Source: Brachynemurus nebulosus (lineage: Eukaryota; Arthropoda; Insecta; Neuroptera; Myrmeleontidae). Taken from it: a stretch of DNA of 64,000 bases. The notes below the pieces were generated by a model that was not told the DNA's origin, ran no database searches, and worked only from the letters and a program-made list of their open reading frames with translations. Numbering within the stretch: the stretch's first letter is position 1; the number at the start of each line of letters is the position of its first letter. Below are positions 37,583-49,876 of the stretch, in pieces. The stretch lies in the NCBI GenBank assembly GCA_035578155.1, contig JAPWDM010000008.1, positions 6,937,847 to 7,001,846 on the forward strand, in the 5' to 3' direction. A program made the translations under genes and the position numbers.

Positions 37583-38510
37583 CCCTAGAATCATACGTTG
37601 GTCTACGAGTCAAGTTAATCATACATCGGCGTCATTTTGACGAATGGATTTTTTACGGGGAGTTTTAGAGTTTATTTGCAAAAAACATTTTTTTTACATA
37701 ACAATACTACAAAAGCGAACAAAATATTTAAAAAAATTGGATTTGGAAAAATTTCTTAATATAAATATTTATTAATTTTTTAATCTTTTTATCAAAGCAT
37801 ATTTTCACTATAAAAATTAAAAAATAGATAAATACATCAATTGTATCATAAAACATGTCTTTCAAATAATTAATTTATGAACTATTATGAGTCAATGGAC
37901 ATGTGTGACTTTACAGAATGTGAAATTTCTCAGTCATAAATATTCCTATAGATATGTATGTAGTTATTTCCCCATTAGGCACATTTGTAAATTTTCTAAA
38001 ATTTGTTAGTATTTTTTCGAATAAGATCTCAAAAAATAATAAAAATTAAAATATTTTCCGCAAAATAAATTGTTAATCTTTTATTAAGTCATTCGAAACG
38101 CATTTTTTAGTTTCCGATTCAATATATTAAAATTTCAGTATTATGTCGTCTCTATAATTGTCTCTATATATTGTCGTCTCTCTTTCACATTATCATAATC
38201 ATTGAATAAATTAATTATAACATGCATATCTTTAATAAATTTTAGAAAAATTAGGAAAAGTTTTATATGTGGAGTACAAAATCTTTAAAAAAAACATCGG
38301 TAAATCATACATCGTCGTCCTTTTGATGCACACTGTTTCAGTATAAAAAAACGGCAATAGCTATAAACAAATTTTATACGTCTTATGTGTTATAATAACA
38401 AATAAATTAGATAACAGAAGTTTCACAGCAAGAAGGCACCGACAAGTTGTAGTATTGGAGCAGGTAGAGAAGTTCTTTCGTCGTTTTGACGAGTACGTAT
38501 GATTCTAGGG
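37583..38510 (-). mobile_element. piggyBac-type non-autonomous element, copy 3 (928 bp)
   Basis: TTAA at 37579-37582 and 38511-38514, with the same CCCTAGAATCATACG ends, in reverse orientation to copies 1 and 2. The internal ORF is disrupted by a local duplication (repeated TGTCGTCTCTMTA around 38142-38182). Confidence 0.92.
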
Positions 38511-40924
38511 TTAAGTTGTAAACTTTAAAAATATACTGTAAATAAAAGAATTGATTCTTTCTAAGCGGTAGTGTAATATTTCCTCATTTCTGTTTGAAAA
38601 ATAATATCTAATGAGTACTTACTATTTTATGGACGATATTGTATTTGTATGTCGTTTTGGTAATTTGAATGATAGGTTAAATTTATACATTTAGAAAATT
38701 TAAAACAATCATAATAATAATTGTAAATAATGGTAATAATATAATAATATACATAATATTTTATCTCGCTAGAGAGCTCATGCAACAAAAATATTAAATA
38801 AAAAGTCATGTCAGCATCTTTGTGTACAATTCGTTTCAAAAAAATTGCGTACAACTTTCGATACTTCATTGTTTACATAAATTATTCTAAAAAAAATTCA
38901 ATTTCTAATGATTTTTACAGCTTCCGAAAGAAAATATAATACATTTAAGTATATTTCTTAAGATTTATCATAATAAAAATAGGTATATTTGATATTGTTA
39001 CCTGCATACAGGACTAACTAGAAAATTGAAGGGCCTCCGGGCACTGTAAAAAAAAAAGAATTTCCTCCAAAAAATACAGTTGATGAACAAAAAAAAAAAA
39101 TACTTTTTCACTTCGCCCGGACAAATCAGATTTACAATGACAGACATAATAGGGAATATGCATGTTTTTTAGAAAATTGTGAAACATTTTTTAGAATATT
39201 CTATACATGTCACAAATTCTTATGACAGTTCTTTTTGTTTGCTTAATTTTAGTTTTCATAACGAAATTAATGTAAATTGTCTACCTTAAATAAAAATTCC
39301 GCCAAAACGGTACATTTGAGCAATGAGCGATCCTATTGGTTGTGACGTTTAATGTATAAGTTTCACCAAATATGCCAGATATATATACTGAATGAAATAT
39401 GCACTAAAGGTATAACATAGAGTACCATAAATAATAGGATACACTCTATAAACTTTGTAACTGATACGAAAACATGTATCAAATAGAATAAAAATTAATT
39501 TTTGAATATTTAAAAATATTTTGTAACTTGTCACAATCAATACTTATTATTGTTAAAATAAATTGATTTGGGTAACTAGGAAAATATTAAATATTGGCCA
39601 TTATTTTTTTAAAAAGGAGTTGCTATGAAAAAAAAATATTCATTGATTTTAATTTTTGAAAAATTCGTAAGAGGAAACATTTTTAAAAATTAAATTGAAA
39701 ATTAATTATTTAATTCATTAACTGTTTAATATATTTGCTAAATTTTATTCGTCAAAAAAATTAAAATATTAGCAGATATAGAAAGCAGTGGAGAATAAAC
39801 GATTAGTTTTTTGATATTATCAGAAGCAGTGCCATCTACAGAACGAATTATATAACAATGCTGCTGGCCTGGGTGGTAATAACTTTCTTATTTTAATAAC
39901 TTCAAGTGACGTCAGCGCGCCAAATTGTGATGTTTAAATAAAGATAATATAAAATGAAAAATCATTTTTTTATTTTTCTGAAATAAAGGCGCAAATTGTA
40001 CTCATAATATATTTTTGTGATTTTTTGACATCAACTTAAACTATTTTTGAAATAAATGAAAAACATGCATATTCTCTATTGTTGTCACCGATTTTTTTGA
40101 AACCAGTTATACATTATTATTGGTACGATTGTAGTACCATGGCGGTCCACGGCCGATCGGCCACGTTTTTATTTCATTTCAGGTCCTCAGGGTGTACTCG
40201 CTCGCTCAATTTGCCCGGCCCTTCACTTTGCAATAATAATCATTCATATAGAAACTTGTACAATGTGCATATTGTGGATTATCTCATCTAAATAATATAG
40301 TCCCGCTAACAAGTAAAAATATTTTACAAATAACATAAAAATTTCAAATTCAGTCTAGAAAGTATTTTGTATTGACTATTAATTTTTTTTGTTTTCAAAA
40401 ATCACAAAATTACAAGCAATTGTTACAATGATCAATTATTATATTATTAAATTATGTGTTTAGACGGACAGATGCGCACTGCTTGAGTATTAATATTTCT
40501 TAACATTTTTTTTTTTTAATATTAGTGATAAACTTGATTTTGCAATGTTTCTTTAGTAATAATTGGTGCTTTTAAATATGAAGAAATACGATAAAATCAA
40601 CGAATATTGCCTAAATTTTCGGTTCCAATTTGAATAAAATGAAGACGAAATTAATTTAATTATCCTAAATAGTTTTTTAATGGAGCCTTGATCTGAGTCA
40701 GAAATAGATTTTTCGGATACTTGGACGACTTGGTCAAAAATAAAGTAAAATTTTCAACCTCTTAGGTCGGGGATTCCCAAACTTTTTAGCTCTGAAAATC
40801 GGTTTTATTTTTGAAAAATGTCTTCCTAAAATGCATTCTCATATTTCTTTTTCCTGAAGGAATAATATAATTAACGTGCGAAAAGTTTCATAACTTCAAC
40901 AATATTATTCCTTTTTTAGCAAGA

Positions 40925-41030
40925 TAGCCGCAACACACAGTTTTAGGTTGCAAAATTAGGTTGCAAAGTATTAGGTTGCAAAATTTTTGCTAAATTTTGC
41001 AACCTAATCAATCCTAAAAATTGCAACCCC
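40925..41030. repeat. TTAGGTTGCAAA short repeat cluster
   Basis: TTTTAGGTTGCAAA occurs three times, followed by the inverse TTTTGCAACCTAA and a degenerate further copy. Origin not identified. Confidence 0.6.
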
Positions 41031-41451
41031 TATCAACTCAGTCTGTATACAAAATTTCAGCCCTCTAGGTTTTTTTGTGGGGCTTGTAGGTGTGTCAGGC
41101 CCCCCGAAAAATACGAAACGGATGAGAGTTTAGTGTAAAAGTGGCGAGGATAAGAATTAAAAATTGAAACCTCTAAAAGGCACACCCTGGGGTACTAACT
41201 CGATCCATATACTCACCGAAAAACAAAATTTTGGTGTAAAAATACTGGAGGTAAGGGAAAAAATTTTTGTACGGCTAAAAGGAACATGCGGGACACTAAT
41301 TCATTCAGTATGCAAAATTTCAATGCCCTAAGTTTATTCTGGGCGGCTGTAAACCACCAAATTGGTGTTGCAAAATGTCAGTCAGACCGTCTGAAAAACC
41401 TTTTTCCTGTCTCTACCCTCTTCAAATTGCTCTGGTTATGTCAAATTAGCA

Positions 41452-41629
41452 CACTGGCGGATCCAGGGGGACTGTGGGGGCTTCAGCCCCCCTTTACCCA
41501 ACAATAGGTAACTTTTTTTAAATTAAACATACAAATCAAAAAGCAGGGTAAAGACTAATTTATCCAAAATTTCTCCTTGGATTAGAGGCAGCCCCCCTTC
41601 CCCTCTTTAAGTGGCTGGATCCGCCCATG
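41452..41629. mobile_element. hAT-like MITE, 178 bp
   Basis: CACTGGCGGATCCAGG and CTGGATCCGCCCATG are imperfect inverses. Flanks AATTAGCA (41444-41451) and AACTTGCA (41630-41637) match at six of eight positions, as expected of an old 8-bp duplication. Confidence 0.65.
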
Positions 41630-42138
41630 AACTTGCATATAACGAAACCCTGTTCGATTTTCAGTCGGCAAAAAGGACATGTCGTGTCGTCACATGCAAC
41701 ATTTACAGGAAAATTTAAAAAAAAAAAAATTATGAAATCGATTTGTCCCAATTTTTTTTTATTAAATTACCATTTATATATTATTTACTTTGTTTATTTG
41801 TACGTTCATTCATTTATTGATCGATTGGTCATTTGTAACACACGATTAAGTAAAATTACAGCGCGCGCGCGGTGCGCGGTAAAACTATCAAGATTTGCTT
41901 TTTTTTTATTGATTTTTATGAAATTTTTAAATGAACCAAACAAAACAGCAATCCAACCAAAATGGTAATTGTTTTGTCTATGTTTTTTGTAAAAACACGA
42001 AATTATTTTAAAATATTCATCATTTATTGTACCGTAAACTTACGTAAGTTTACCATAATTTTCGATTCAAATTTGAATATAGTGAAGACGAATTGTGTTA
42101 ATGAAATCAGCTGATAAAAATTTTTGATTTGACTAAAA

Positions 42139-42570
42139 CGGCCGGTTTTACATTCACATTTAAAGCCGACTTTAACACTAAATCCAACTTTAAAACTGAT
42201 TTTATTTTTGGTACTGTTTTACAATCAGATTTAAAGCCCCGTTAGTGTAAAAGTCGATTTTAAACTAAAGTAAGAATTATCTCGACTTTTACTGCTTCAA
42301 GTCGGCTTTAAAATATTTGTTATCGATGATTATTATCATTGAATTTTGTTTATAAGCATAATTTTTCTATAAAATATTCGTACCTTAAATAAATAAAATA
42401 AAAATTTTATTTGTTTGCTTATTTTCAGTAATATTTTTGATTGTTTTTACGTCTTGGATTAATATAAAACATTCCTTTTGGGTTAAACTGGCTGAACGAT
42501 TTCTGGGTTACCCGCATTTTCTTTTATAATTCATTGTATTTATGATAAATTTCTTTTAAAAAGAAATAAT
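42139..42570 (-). repeat. Truncated copy of the ACGGCCGG element
   Basis: ACGGCCGGTTTTACATTCAC and the following 430 bp match the right half of 48579-49299 in reverse, up to AAAAAGAAATAAT. Confidence 0.75.
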
Positions 42571-42901
42571 TCGTTACTGACTTTTTAAAATCTTCTTACG
42601 TCAATGAGTACCTACACATTTGTCCAGCATACTGGACAAAGATTTAAACAAACGTTTATTTTGATTAAAATTTTTAATTTTACGTCTTTAAATAAGCGTA
42701 ATTCAGTAATTTTAAATAATATTAAGAAGTTTTTAATTATTTTTCAACTAAAAAAAAAAAAATGTTAACATAACCTAAATTTAATGTCCTTTATAAAGGA
42801 CACCAGTACTAAAGAGGTTAACCACCAAAGGCACGAGTAAAAATGTTTGTGTTGGCCCTAAAGAATATTTTGGTAGTTTGTTAAAAATAGCTGTGTCACA
42901 A

Positions 42902-44096
42902 CGTTGTTCACACCTAAGTAAGTAGATTAGTAGATTAGTAGTTAGTAGTTAGTAGAACAACTTAGTAGTAAGTGGAACAGGAAAATAATATAACAATAGG
43001 TATTATAACAATAAATATATCAATTTTGTTAAGGTTAAAATATATCTACACTGTTAAAAATATTTCCAAAACTTTTTTGATAGTTACATATTATAGTATA
43101 CACATAGCAAAAAATATTGCGAAATTTTACAAATTTTTCATTGTAATACTAAAACTGTGAAATTAAAATAATTTAACGTAAGTTTTTAAAGAAATAAATA
43201 AATGAATAAATAACAAAATAAAAATAAAAATATTCATCCTAAATAAATTGTTTAAAAATACAAAAATTCATAAACAAATCTAAATGAACAAGCCGCCTAT
43301 AGACGCGACATCAAATGTGACGTAAACAAACGCCCAAAAAAAAAAAAAAATAAATAAATAAATAAATAAAAAAAATAAAAAAATAGAAACACTTAAATTA
43401 GTAAGCAGGATAAAATGGTTATTTAAATGCGAATAACAAGGAACACAAACATTTTAATAATCATTTTTGATGTCACTAAAAAGGGCAAAATCTATGGATG
43501 TTTAAAATTTATATAAATTGAATAGAAAAAAAGGCTTTTTTTCAGATATCACAATAATATTTACAATTACTATACTGTACAATTTGTATGTTTAAAACAA
43601 TGAATATAATATTCACTTAGTTATATTAATTTATACTAGTTTGACATATCCAACCACTTACTTTTTTCTAACAGTGTATGTTTTTTCTTTTCTTGTTAAA
43701 ATTTAATGTAACAGTTTTATTATAAGAATGTTTTATGGGGCGGTAATAACTGGCTTTTGGATATCAATTGGGTATGTATTTTGTTCACAATACACAAACG
43801 TTTATTGCAGGTAAACGAATATTCAATGGCATGCATAAAGTTGAGTACTGTGAGACTTTGTTCAAGTGAATATGAATATGTTGTCATATATGCATCTGTG
43901 TGTATCCGGGTGCATGTATCTGACAACATATTCATATTCACTTGAGCAGAGTCTCACAATACTCAACCTTATGCATACCATTGATTGTTATTTTTTTCCT
44001 TTTCCACTTACTACTAAGTTGTTCTACTAAGTTACTAAGTTGTTTTACTAAGTTGTTCTACTAACTACTAATCTACTTACTTATATGTGAACAACG
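42902..44096. mobile_element. Element with about 80-100 bp TAGTAGTTAG-rich inverted ends
   Basis: CGTTGTTCACA at 42902 is inverted as TGTGAACAACG ending 44096. Both ends continue with AGTAAGTAGATTAGTAG / CTACTAATCTACTTACT and ACTTAGTAGTAAGTGG / CCACTTACTACTAAGT. 1,195 bp; no target duplication recognised. Confidence 0.7.
43825..43982. repeat. Palindrome with about 62-bp arms
   Basis: Arms 43825-43886 and 43920-43982 are near-perfect inverses (TTCAAGTGAATATGAATATG against its complement; AATGGCATGCATAA against TTATGCATACCATT). It lies inside the element 42902-44096. Confidence 0.85.
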
Positions 44097-44787
44097 CTTA
44101 AACTATCAAATTTTAATTTTTTTCAACTTCATAAAGTGTGGTGTGGACAATTTACACTTAATAGGTAAGGTTGGGAAGTTTTACGGTACGGCGAGCATAC
44201 AATATATAAATGTCTATCATGATTTCCATTTTGTATTCGTTTTTTCATACCCACTGGCCGTCCCGATCGACCGACCAGAGCCAACCTGGTGAGAAAATTT
44301 GTTGTCTTTCAAATCATTATGTATGTAGGTATATATAAGTATGTATTTGGCCGACGAAATCATTTTAATTTCAATTGTTCGATCAGTTTTTTTTTTGTTA
44401 GATTTAGTTACGAAATTTTATAAAACAAAAGTTTATAACAATTTAACATATAATATGTTAATGTGACGGACTACGTCACGAAGAATCACGCATATTTCGT
44501 CAGTGGCGTTTTCGTAGCAAAAATGAAAAGTTTCACAGCGAAATTATTCTGATTCGAAATTATTCCATTTTCACATCATAATCTTGACAAAAAAAATTTC
44601 CAATGCCCTTTAACCAAAATCGTTAATAAAACGATGGAATGATGCAATTGAAAGCCCTTAATAGGTTTTCGGAGTGGTTCTTTTCATTTTCACCAAAATT
44701 AAAAAGTTAGAACTATCAGAAAAAAGACTTCTGTCAAATTAATTGTATTTCAAGAAAGAATTTTGCCATTTTGATAACAAAAATTAA

Positions 44788-45212
44788 CTCTTTGCACTCA
44801 TGCAAAAAAAAGTGAGTTGCAAATAGGCTGGTAAGACATGTAGCACATGACAACGACCGACGTTCTTTTTTTGACGGATTGTTTTGACGTTCTAACCTTG
44901 TTTCCTCAAAGTTGAATACTAAATGCGCTAAATACGTCCTCAATGCTGTTTTTATTAGTTTTTAATTTTAAAAAGATAATTCAACGTGATTTTGTATTAT
45001 TTTATTTACAATTTTCCTAATAAATGAATGTGTTTGCAGTTATTAAATAAAATATTCATGTAATGTGAAGTATGAGCAGTTATTACAGTTCAACATTCAG
45101 TGTGTCATGTGGTACATGTCTTATGATCCAACAGACAAAACACCTTTAAATATAGTAGAGTTAATGGACAAACCATCTTGTCATGCTGTACATGTCTTAT
45201 AAGCGCAAAGGG
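44788..45212. mobile_element. TTAA-flanked MITE, reverse copy of 24873-25304
   Basis: TTAA at 44784-44787 and 45213-45216; ends CTCTTTGCACTC and AAGCGCAAAGGG. It interrupts a copy of the 23600-24270 repeat, where the uninterrupted version reads ACAAAAATGAAAAATTCAC. Confidence 0.82.
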
Positions 45213-45473
45213 TTAAAAGTTCACACTCAAATTACGCTAACAGCCTAATTCAACCAATCGTCCTAATTTAGATCACTTTCATAAAACTTAATTTGAGAAA
45301 AGAGGATTTTTTTAATTTGATGGCGTCACATAGTTTAGTAAAAATTTTCTGTGTCTTGAAAATTGTAAATAAAACGATCGAATAATGAAACTGGAGACGA
45401 ATTAGAAATTTTCTTCTGAGTCATTATTTTCATTTTTACCAAAGTTAGGCATGTAAGTTCATTACTTCGTTAG

Positions 45474-45801
45474 CCCTTTTATTTTAACCATAGAGAAAAA
45501 ATTTTTTGTCTCAAAATGCCAGACCTTTTACTGCCAGTGACAAGTACAATAGATAATGTAACAAAAAAAGAAAAAGAAAAAAAATCAAAGATTCCAACAT
45601 CACGGAAGTGAACCCTAGGAATTTGCAAAATATAAATTATACTAAAACTATGTTGATAAAATTTAACATTACTTAGAATTATACCGTATTTCGGTAAATC
45701 TGTCACAGATGGCGGCATCTGTACCAGTGAATATATACATACCACAGCATTCTGAGCCTCCATATTGCAGGATGAGTTAACTCGTCTTAATCATTTAAAG
45801 G
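45474..45801 (+). mobile_element. Short TTAA-type MITE with GAGTTAACTC palindrome, copy 1
   Basis: CCCTTTTA start after TTAG and ATTTAAAGG end before TTAA. Internal landmarks are TTGTCTCAAAATGCC, CAGTGAATATATACATA and a near-perfect palindrome GATGAGTTAACTCGTC near the right end. It aligns with 49877-50192 and 50653-50967. Confidence 0.7.
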
Positions 45802-46749
45802 TTAAAAAAAAAAAGTTATACGAAACGATCTACCAAGTCATTTTGATATTGCTACGATTTCATTTTCACTTAAAACGTTCTTGAAACGAACGAATATTTT
45901 TGTAACTTGCGCGCGCATGCTATATTTTCCCGAGGCATAATTATTTTTGTCAAAATAACCACCACATAGATTAGTGGCGATCGTAAATTATTATAATAAT
46001 ATTATGTTGAGAACACAATCATATTTCAAAATATTATCTGCTACATTTATCATTAATTACGAAGCTAATTTTAATACATGACACGTTTTAGCTTCTGTAT
46101 ATTGTTGTATGTGTATAATATTAGCTTACTATGTTTTATAAGCTAAGCTATATAGCTATAGGAGATGTTGCAGTACTGTTTTTATTACATTTGCTTCAAT
46201 AATATGTTAATATTATTTGAAACATTAAAAGTATCGCTTATAACGCTCATTGAAATAATTATAGCAAATAAAATCATATCTAAAATATAGTACAGTGAAT
46301 AAATATGGACATTATATTCAGAAATGAAGAATAAGTTTGAAGATGTCACCAGATGAACCACGATAAAATTTCAATTTATCTCTGTAAAGGGGGGGGGGAT
46401 ATGATTCCCACGACCACGCCCCTATATCCGTTTTTTAATCTTATCAAGGTTTACTTCAAAATTTTGCACACTCCAAGAAATGCAACAAAAACATCAAGTG
46501 AGAGGGGCGATTTACACTTCGCGTACACACGTACACTACTTCTTTAAGTGTGTATGTGTGTCCAGATCACTTGCTTGTCACAGACGGTCCGTGTATATTC
46601 AAGTTAGTTATACGTACGTAATGTGTAATTTACCTACATACATATTGTTATAATTACAGGAGGTTTTAGTCGGATTGTTGTTATTGCTATACGTTGTTGA
46701 AGTTAATGTTCATTATTATTAAAACAGTATAACATTTAAGACGTATTAT

Positions 46750-46950
46750 CAGGGCCAGTGAGAGGGCGGGGTAAGTGAGACAGTTGCCCGGCGGTCCGGG
46801 TCTAAAATGGGGACCTGCAGCCTCGATTAGGGACCCGAAGAAAGTGAGACGACGTCTTTTTTTTTGCTCGTCAATTGTATTTTTGGAAAAAAAATGCTTG
46901 AAAATTTTTTGTTGTGCTCGGGGGGCCTGTCGTTTCTGTCGCCGATCCTG
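46750..46950. mobile_element. hAT-type MITE with 8-bp target duplication, 201 bp
   Basis: CGTATTAT is duplicated exactly at 46742-46749 and 46951-46958. Ends are CAGGGCCAGTG and GCCGATCCTG. Unusually G+C-rich (GCCCGGCGGTCCGGG inside). Confidence 0.85.
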
Positions 46951-47145
46951 CGTATTATTTAAATAAAGTTTATAAAACTTATTAATAACTTTTGTTGAAT
47001 TAGATATAATTTTATTTAGTAAGTAGCCTCAAATTATTATTTATTTCATTCAAATATTCAGATTCATTATAAAATTAACCGTGTGAAAATTATCTTTTTT
47101 TTTATAAAAAGTTACGTCAAAATATATTTTCTTTAGACCGTCACC

Positions 47146-47210
47146 GGAACTCCAAGAAGTGCAAACTCAGGAGAGAAAAGGGAACATTTTGTTGCACTTC
47201 TTGGAGTTCC
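47146..47210. repeat. Perfect 19-bp stem-loop
   Basis: GGAACTCCAAGAAGTGCAA (47146-47164) and its exact complement (47192-47210) enclose a 27-base loop. Outer bases do not pair. It could be a tiny MITE remnant or a hairpin RNA; nothing decides between them. Confidence 0.6.
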
Positions 47211-47642
47211 ACTGTATCTCGAAACAAATGTCAAAATATTGTTCGACGTAACTTGAAACAGCGTAACTCCGAAAATTGCCTATGAATACATATAATAAAA
47301 CTGTAACGAGACCGTTTCTGTACATGGAATATTTTTTGAAATTTGTACCGGTACTGTAGTTATCGATGTAGATATCAAAACAGCGATTTTTAAAATTTTT
47401 GTCTGTCTGTCTATTCACGTATCACGCAAAAACTACTGAGCGGATTTTCATGAAATTTGGTATGATAATAACTTATTACCTGGGTCAATATCTAGGATAC
47501 TTTTTACTCCGGGACAATGTCTCGTTTCCACGGGAAAATAGAAAAACCATTTTGAGCATGTACACACAGTACGCAAAAACTATTGAACGGATTTTGATGA
47601 AATTTGGTGTGGTGATAACTTATTATCTGGGTCAACATCTAA

Positions 47643-49371
47643 CAAGGGGAGTATCAAACATGGGAATCACGGATTTGGAAGAAATTAATATATGTTGTGG
47701 AATATATTTCTCTGAGTATTATAGTGATGATGATTTAGGCCAATGCGACTTTATTTAGAAATTAAACGCACGAAAAATTTCGAATAAGATATCGTGTTTG
47801 ATATGTAACAAGGGCCGCTGATGGTGTGGTTAGTGAGTTCTCTCAGGTATGTAACTTTTTTAATATACAGACGGAAAGGTTCTATGTTCGAATCTATGCC
47901 TTTCCAACATAAATAATTATCTTTTCAATTTTTTTTAAACTTTTTCAATATTGTACAATGGGTCAATTAATTACATTGAGGTTGCTATAATTTTTTTTTA
48001 AAGGAGATATGGTATTCTTTTTTATTTCAATTTAAAAATCGCTTTAATTTTATGTAAAAAAAATTCAGTAATTTAAAATTTACGATAAAATTACTGTTAC
48101 ATACAATGACAACATGTACAAAAAATATTATATCTCCTTTTTCAGAAAATAATTATAGCATAATAATGACATAGAAAAGAATACCATATCTTCATTTAAA
48201 AAAAAAATATAGCATCCTCAATGTAATTAATTGACCCATTGTACAATATTGAAAAAGTTAAAAAAAAAATTGAAAAGAGAATTATTTATGTTGGAAAGGC
48301 ATAGATTCGAACATAGAACCTTTCCGTCTGTATATTAAAAAAAGTTACATACATGAGAGCAGACACTAACCACACCACCAGCGGCCCTTCTTCCTACGAG
48401 TGGGGGGGTCCTGTCAGCCCATGCACTGATTCCTAGTGGAATATTGTGCAGCGGCCCTTGTTGCAGTCAATACCAACTAACTGATACATATCAAACACGA
48501 TCTGTTATTCGAAATTTTTCGTGCGTTTAATTTCTAAATAAAGTCGCATTGGCCTAAATTATTATCACTGCAATACTCACGGCCGGTTTTGCATTCATAA
48601 TTTTAAAGGTTCTTTAACTAAAGCTACTTTTAATTTAAAGTCGACTTTATTTTTAGCATTGTTTTACAATGATCAGGTCTGCTTACTTTTGTTAAAGGAC
48701 TTTTAAGTGTTGCATGGATAAAACGAACTATGAATGATCGTAGCCAATCTTACATTTAAAAAAAAAATAACTATAGAAACGAAAATATCAACATGATTGA
48801 ATTTTAAAAAATACGCATTTCACTCATTTCGCTACTGCCAGTGAGATTGGAATAGAAAACTATATTATTTCTTTTTAAAAGAAATTTATCATAAATAGGT
48901 ACAATGAATCATAAAAGAAATCGCGGGTAACCCAGAAATCGTTCAGCCAGTTTAACCCAAAAGGAATGTTTTATATTAATCCAAGACGTAAAAATAATCA
49001 AAAATATTATTGAAAATAAGCAAACATATAAAATTTTTATTTTACTTATTTAAGGTACGAATATTCTATAGAAAATTATGCTTATAAACAAAATTTGATG
49101 ATAATAATCAGCAATAACAAATATTTTAAAGCCGACTTTAAGCAGTAAAAGTCGAGATAATTCTTACTTTAGTTTCAAGTCGACTTTTACACTAACGGGG
49201 CTTTAAATCTGACTGTAAAACAGTACCAAAAATAAAATCAGTTTTAAAGTTGGCTTTAGTGTTAAAGTCAGCTTTAAATGTGAATGTAAAACCGGCCGTC
49301 AGAGAAATATATTCCACAACATATATTAATTTCTCCCAATTCCGTGATTCCCATGTTTGATACTCCCCTTG
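47643..49371. mobile_element. TAA-flanked foldback element (1.73 kb)
   Basis: CAAGGGGAGTATCAAACATG at the left end is inverted at the right, flanked by TAA (47640-47642, 49372-49374). Rejoining the flanks gives ATCTAAGATACTTTTTA, matching the undisturbed ATCTAGGATACTTTTTA at about 47490. A 3-bp TWA duplication is the PIF/Harbinger habit (inference). Arms 47643-48040 and 48150-48578 plus 49300-49371 fold together; the right arm is split by a MITE. Confidence 0.8.
48579..49299. mobile_element. ACGGCCGG element nested in the right arm
   Basis: Ends ACGGCCGGTTTTGCATTCA / TGAATGTAAAACCGGCCGT are inverse with one mismatch; 721 bp. Repeated AAAGTCGACTTTA / TTTAAAGCCGACTTTAA motifs sit near both ends. 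The uninterrupted partner arm (about 47705-47735) reads straight through the insertion point. Confidence 0.85.
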
Positions 49372-49514
49372 TAAGATACTTTTTATTACGTAAAATGTCT
49401 CCTTCCCTCGGCAAAATATAAAAAACCATTTTGAGCATGTGCATGCATTACGCAAAAACTATTGTTCTATGCAAGTTCTGTATAATTATTACATTTATAT
49501 ACTTCTCATTGATT

Positions 49515-49557
49515 TTAAAACAGTACGTTGCGCGTACGACGTCGCGAGTCCAGCTAG
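49515..49557 (+). mobile_element. Helitron-like 3' terminus
   Basis: CAGCTAG at 49551-49557 is followed by T, after a G+C-rich hairpin-prone stretch (GCGCGTACGACGTCGCG). Together with TGTCTGTCTGTCTATTC and ACTGAGCGGATTTTCATGA at 47399-47455, this suggests that 47.39-49.56 kb is a Helitron-like repeat into which the TAA element inserted. The 5' end was not fixed. Confidence 0.45.
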
Positions 49558-49876
49558 TATTATAATATGAATTGTGTAAAATGATCATATAAATACGATA
49601 ATATTACGCATAGTGTATATGAATATGGATGTATTATGTACAGTATTGGGATGTGTGCTGTGCCAGCGTATCCGGGCAGTGGTTAGTTAGCCTACTACTA
49701 GCAACATGAGAATCTTCCCACACTCTCTTATAAAACACTACTTTATCTTTTCACATGTATTTGTAGAGTAATACAGTGTGCATATATAAAATTTGGCTCG
49801 AAGCAGTCACTTTTGTCTTGTGTTTCTCTCTCTCTCTCTCTCTCTTTGTGTATATTTCACAATACATTATTTTTAA

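Noticed and set aside
41627..41968. 113-codon plus frame
   Set aside because: Low-complexity, crosses a hAT-like MITE end and poly-A; no recognisable family.
47399..47758. 119-codon plus frame
   Set aside because: Covers two direct copies of a Helitron-like repeat phrase (ACTATTGAACGGATTTTGATG type) and then enters the TAA element.
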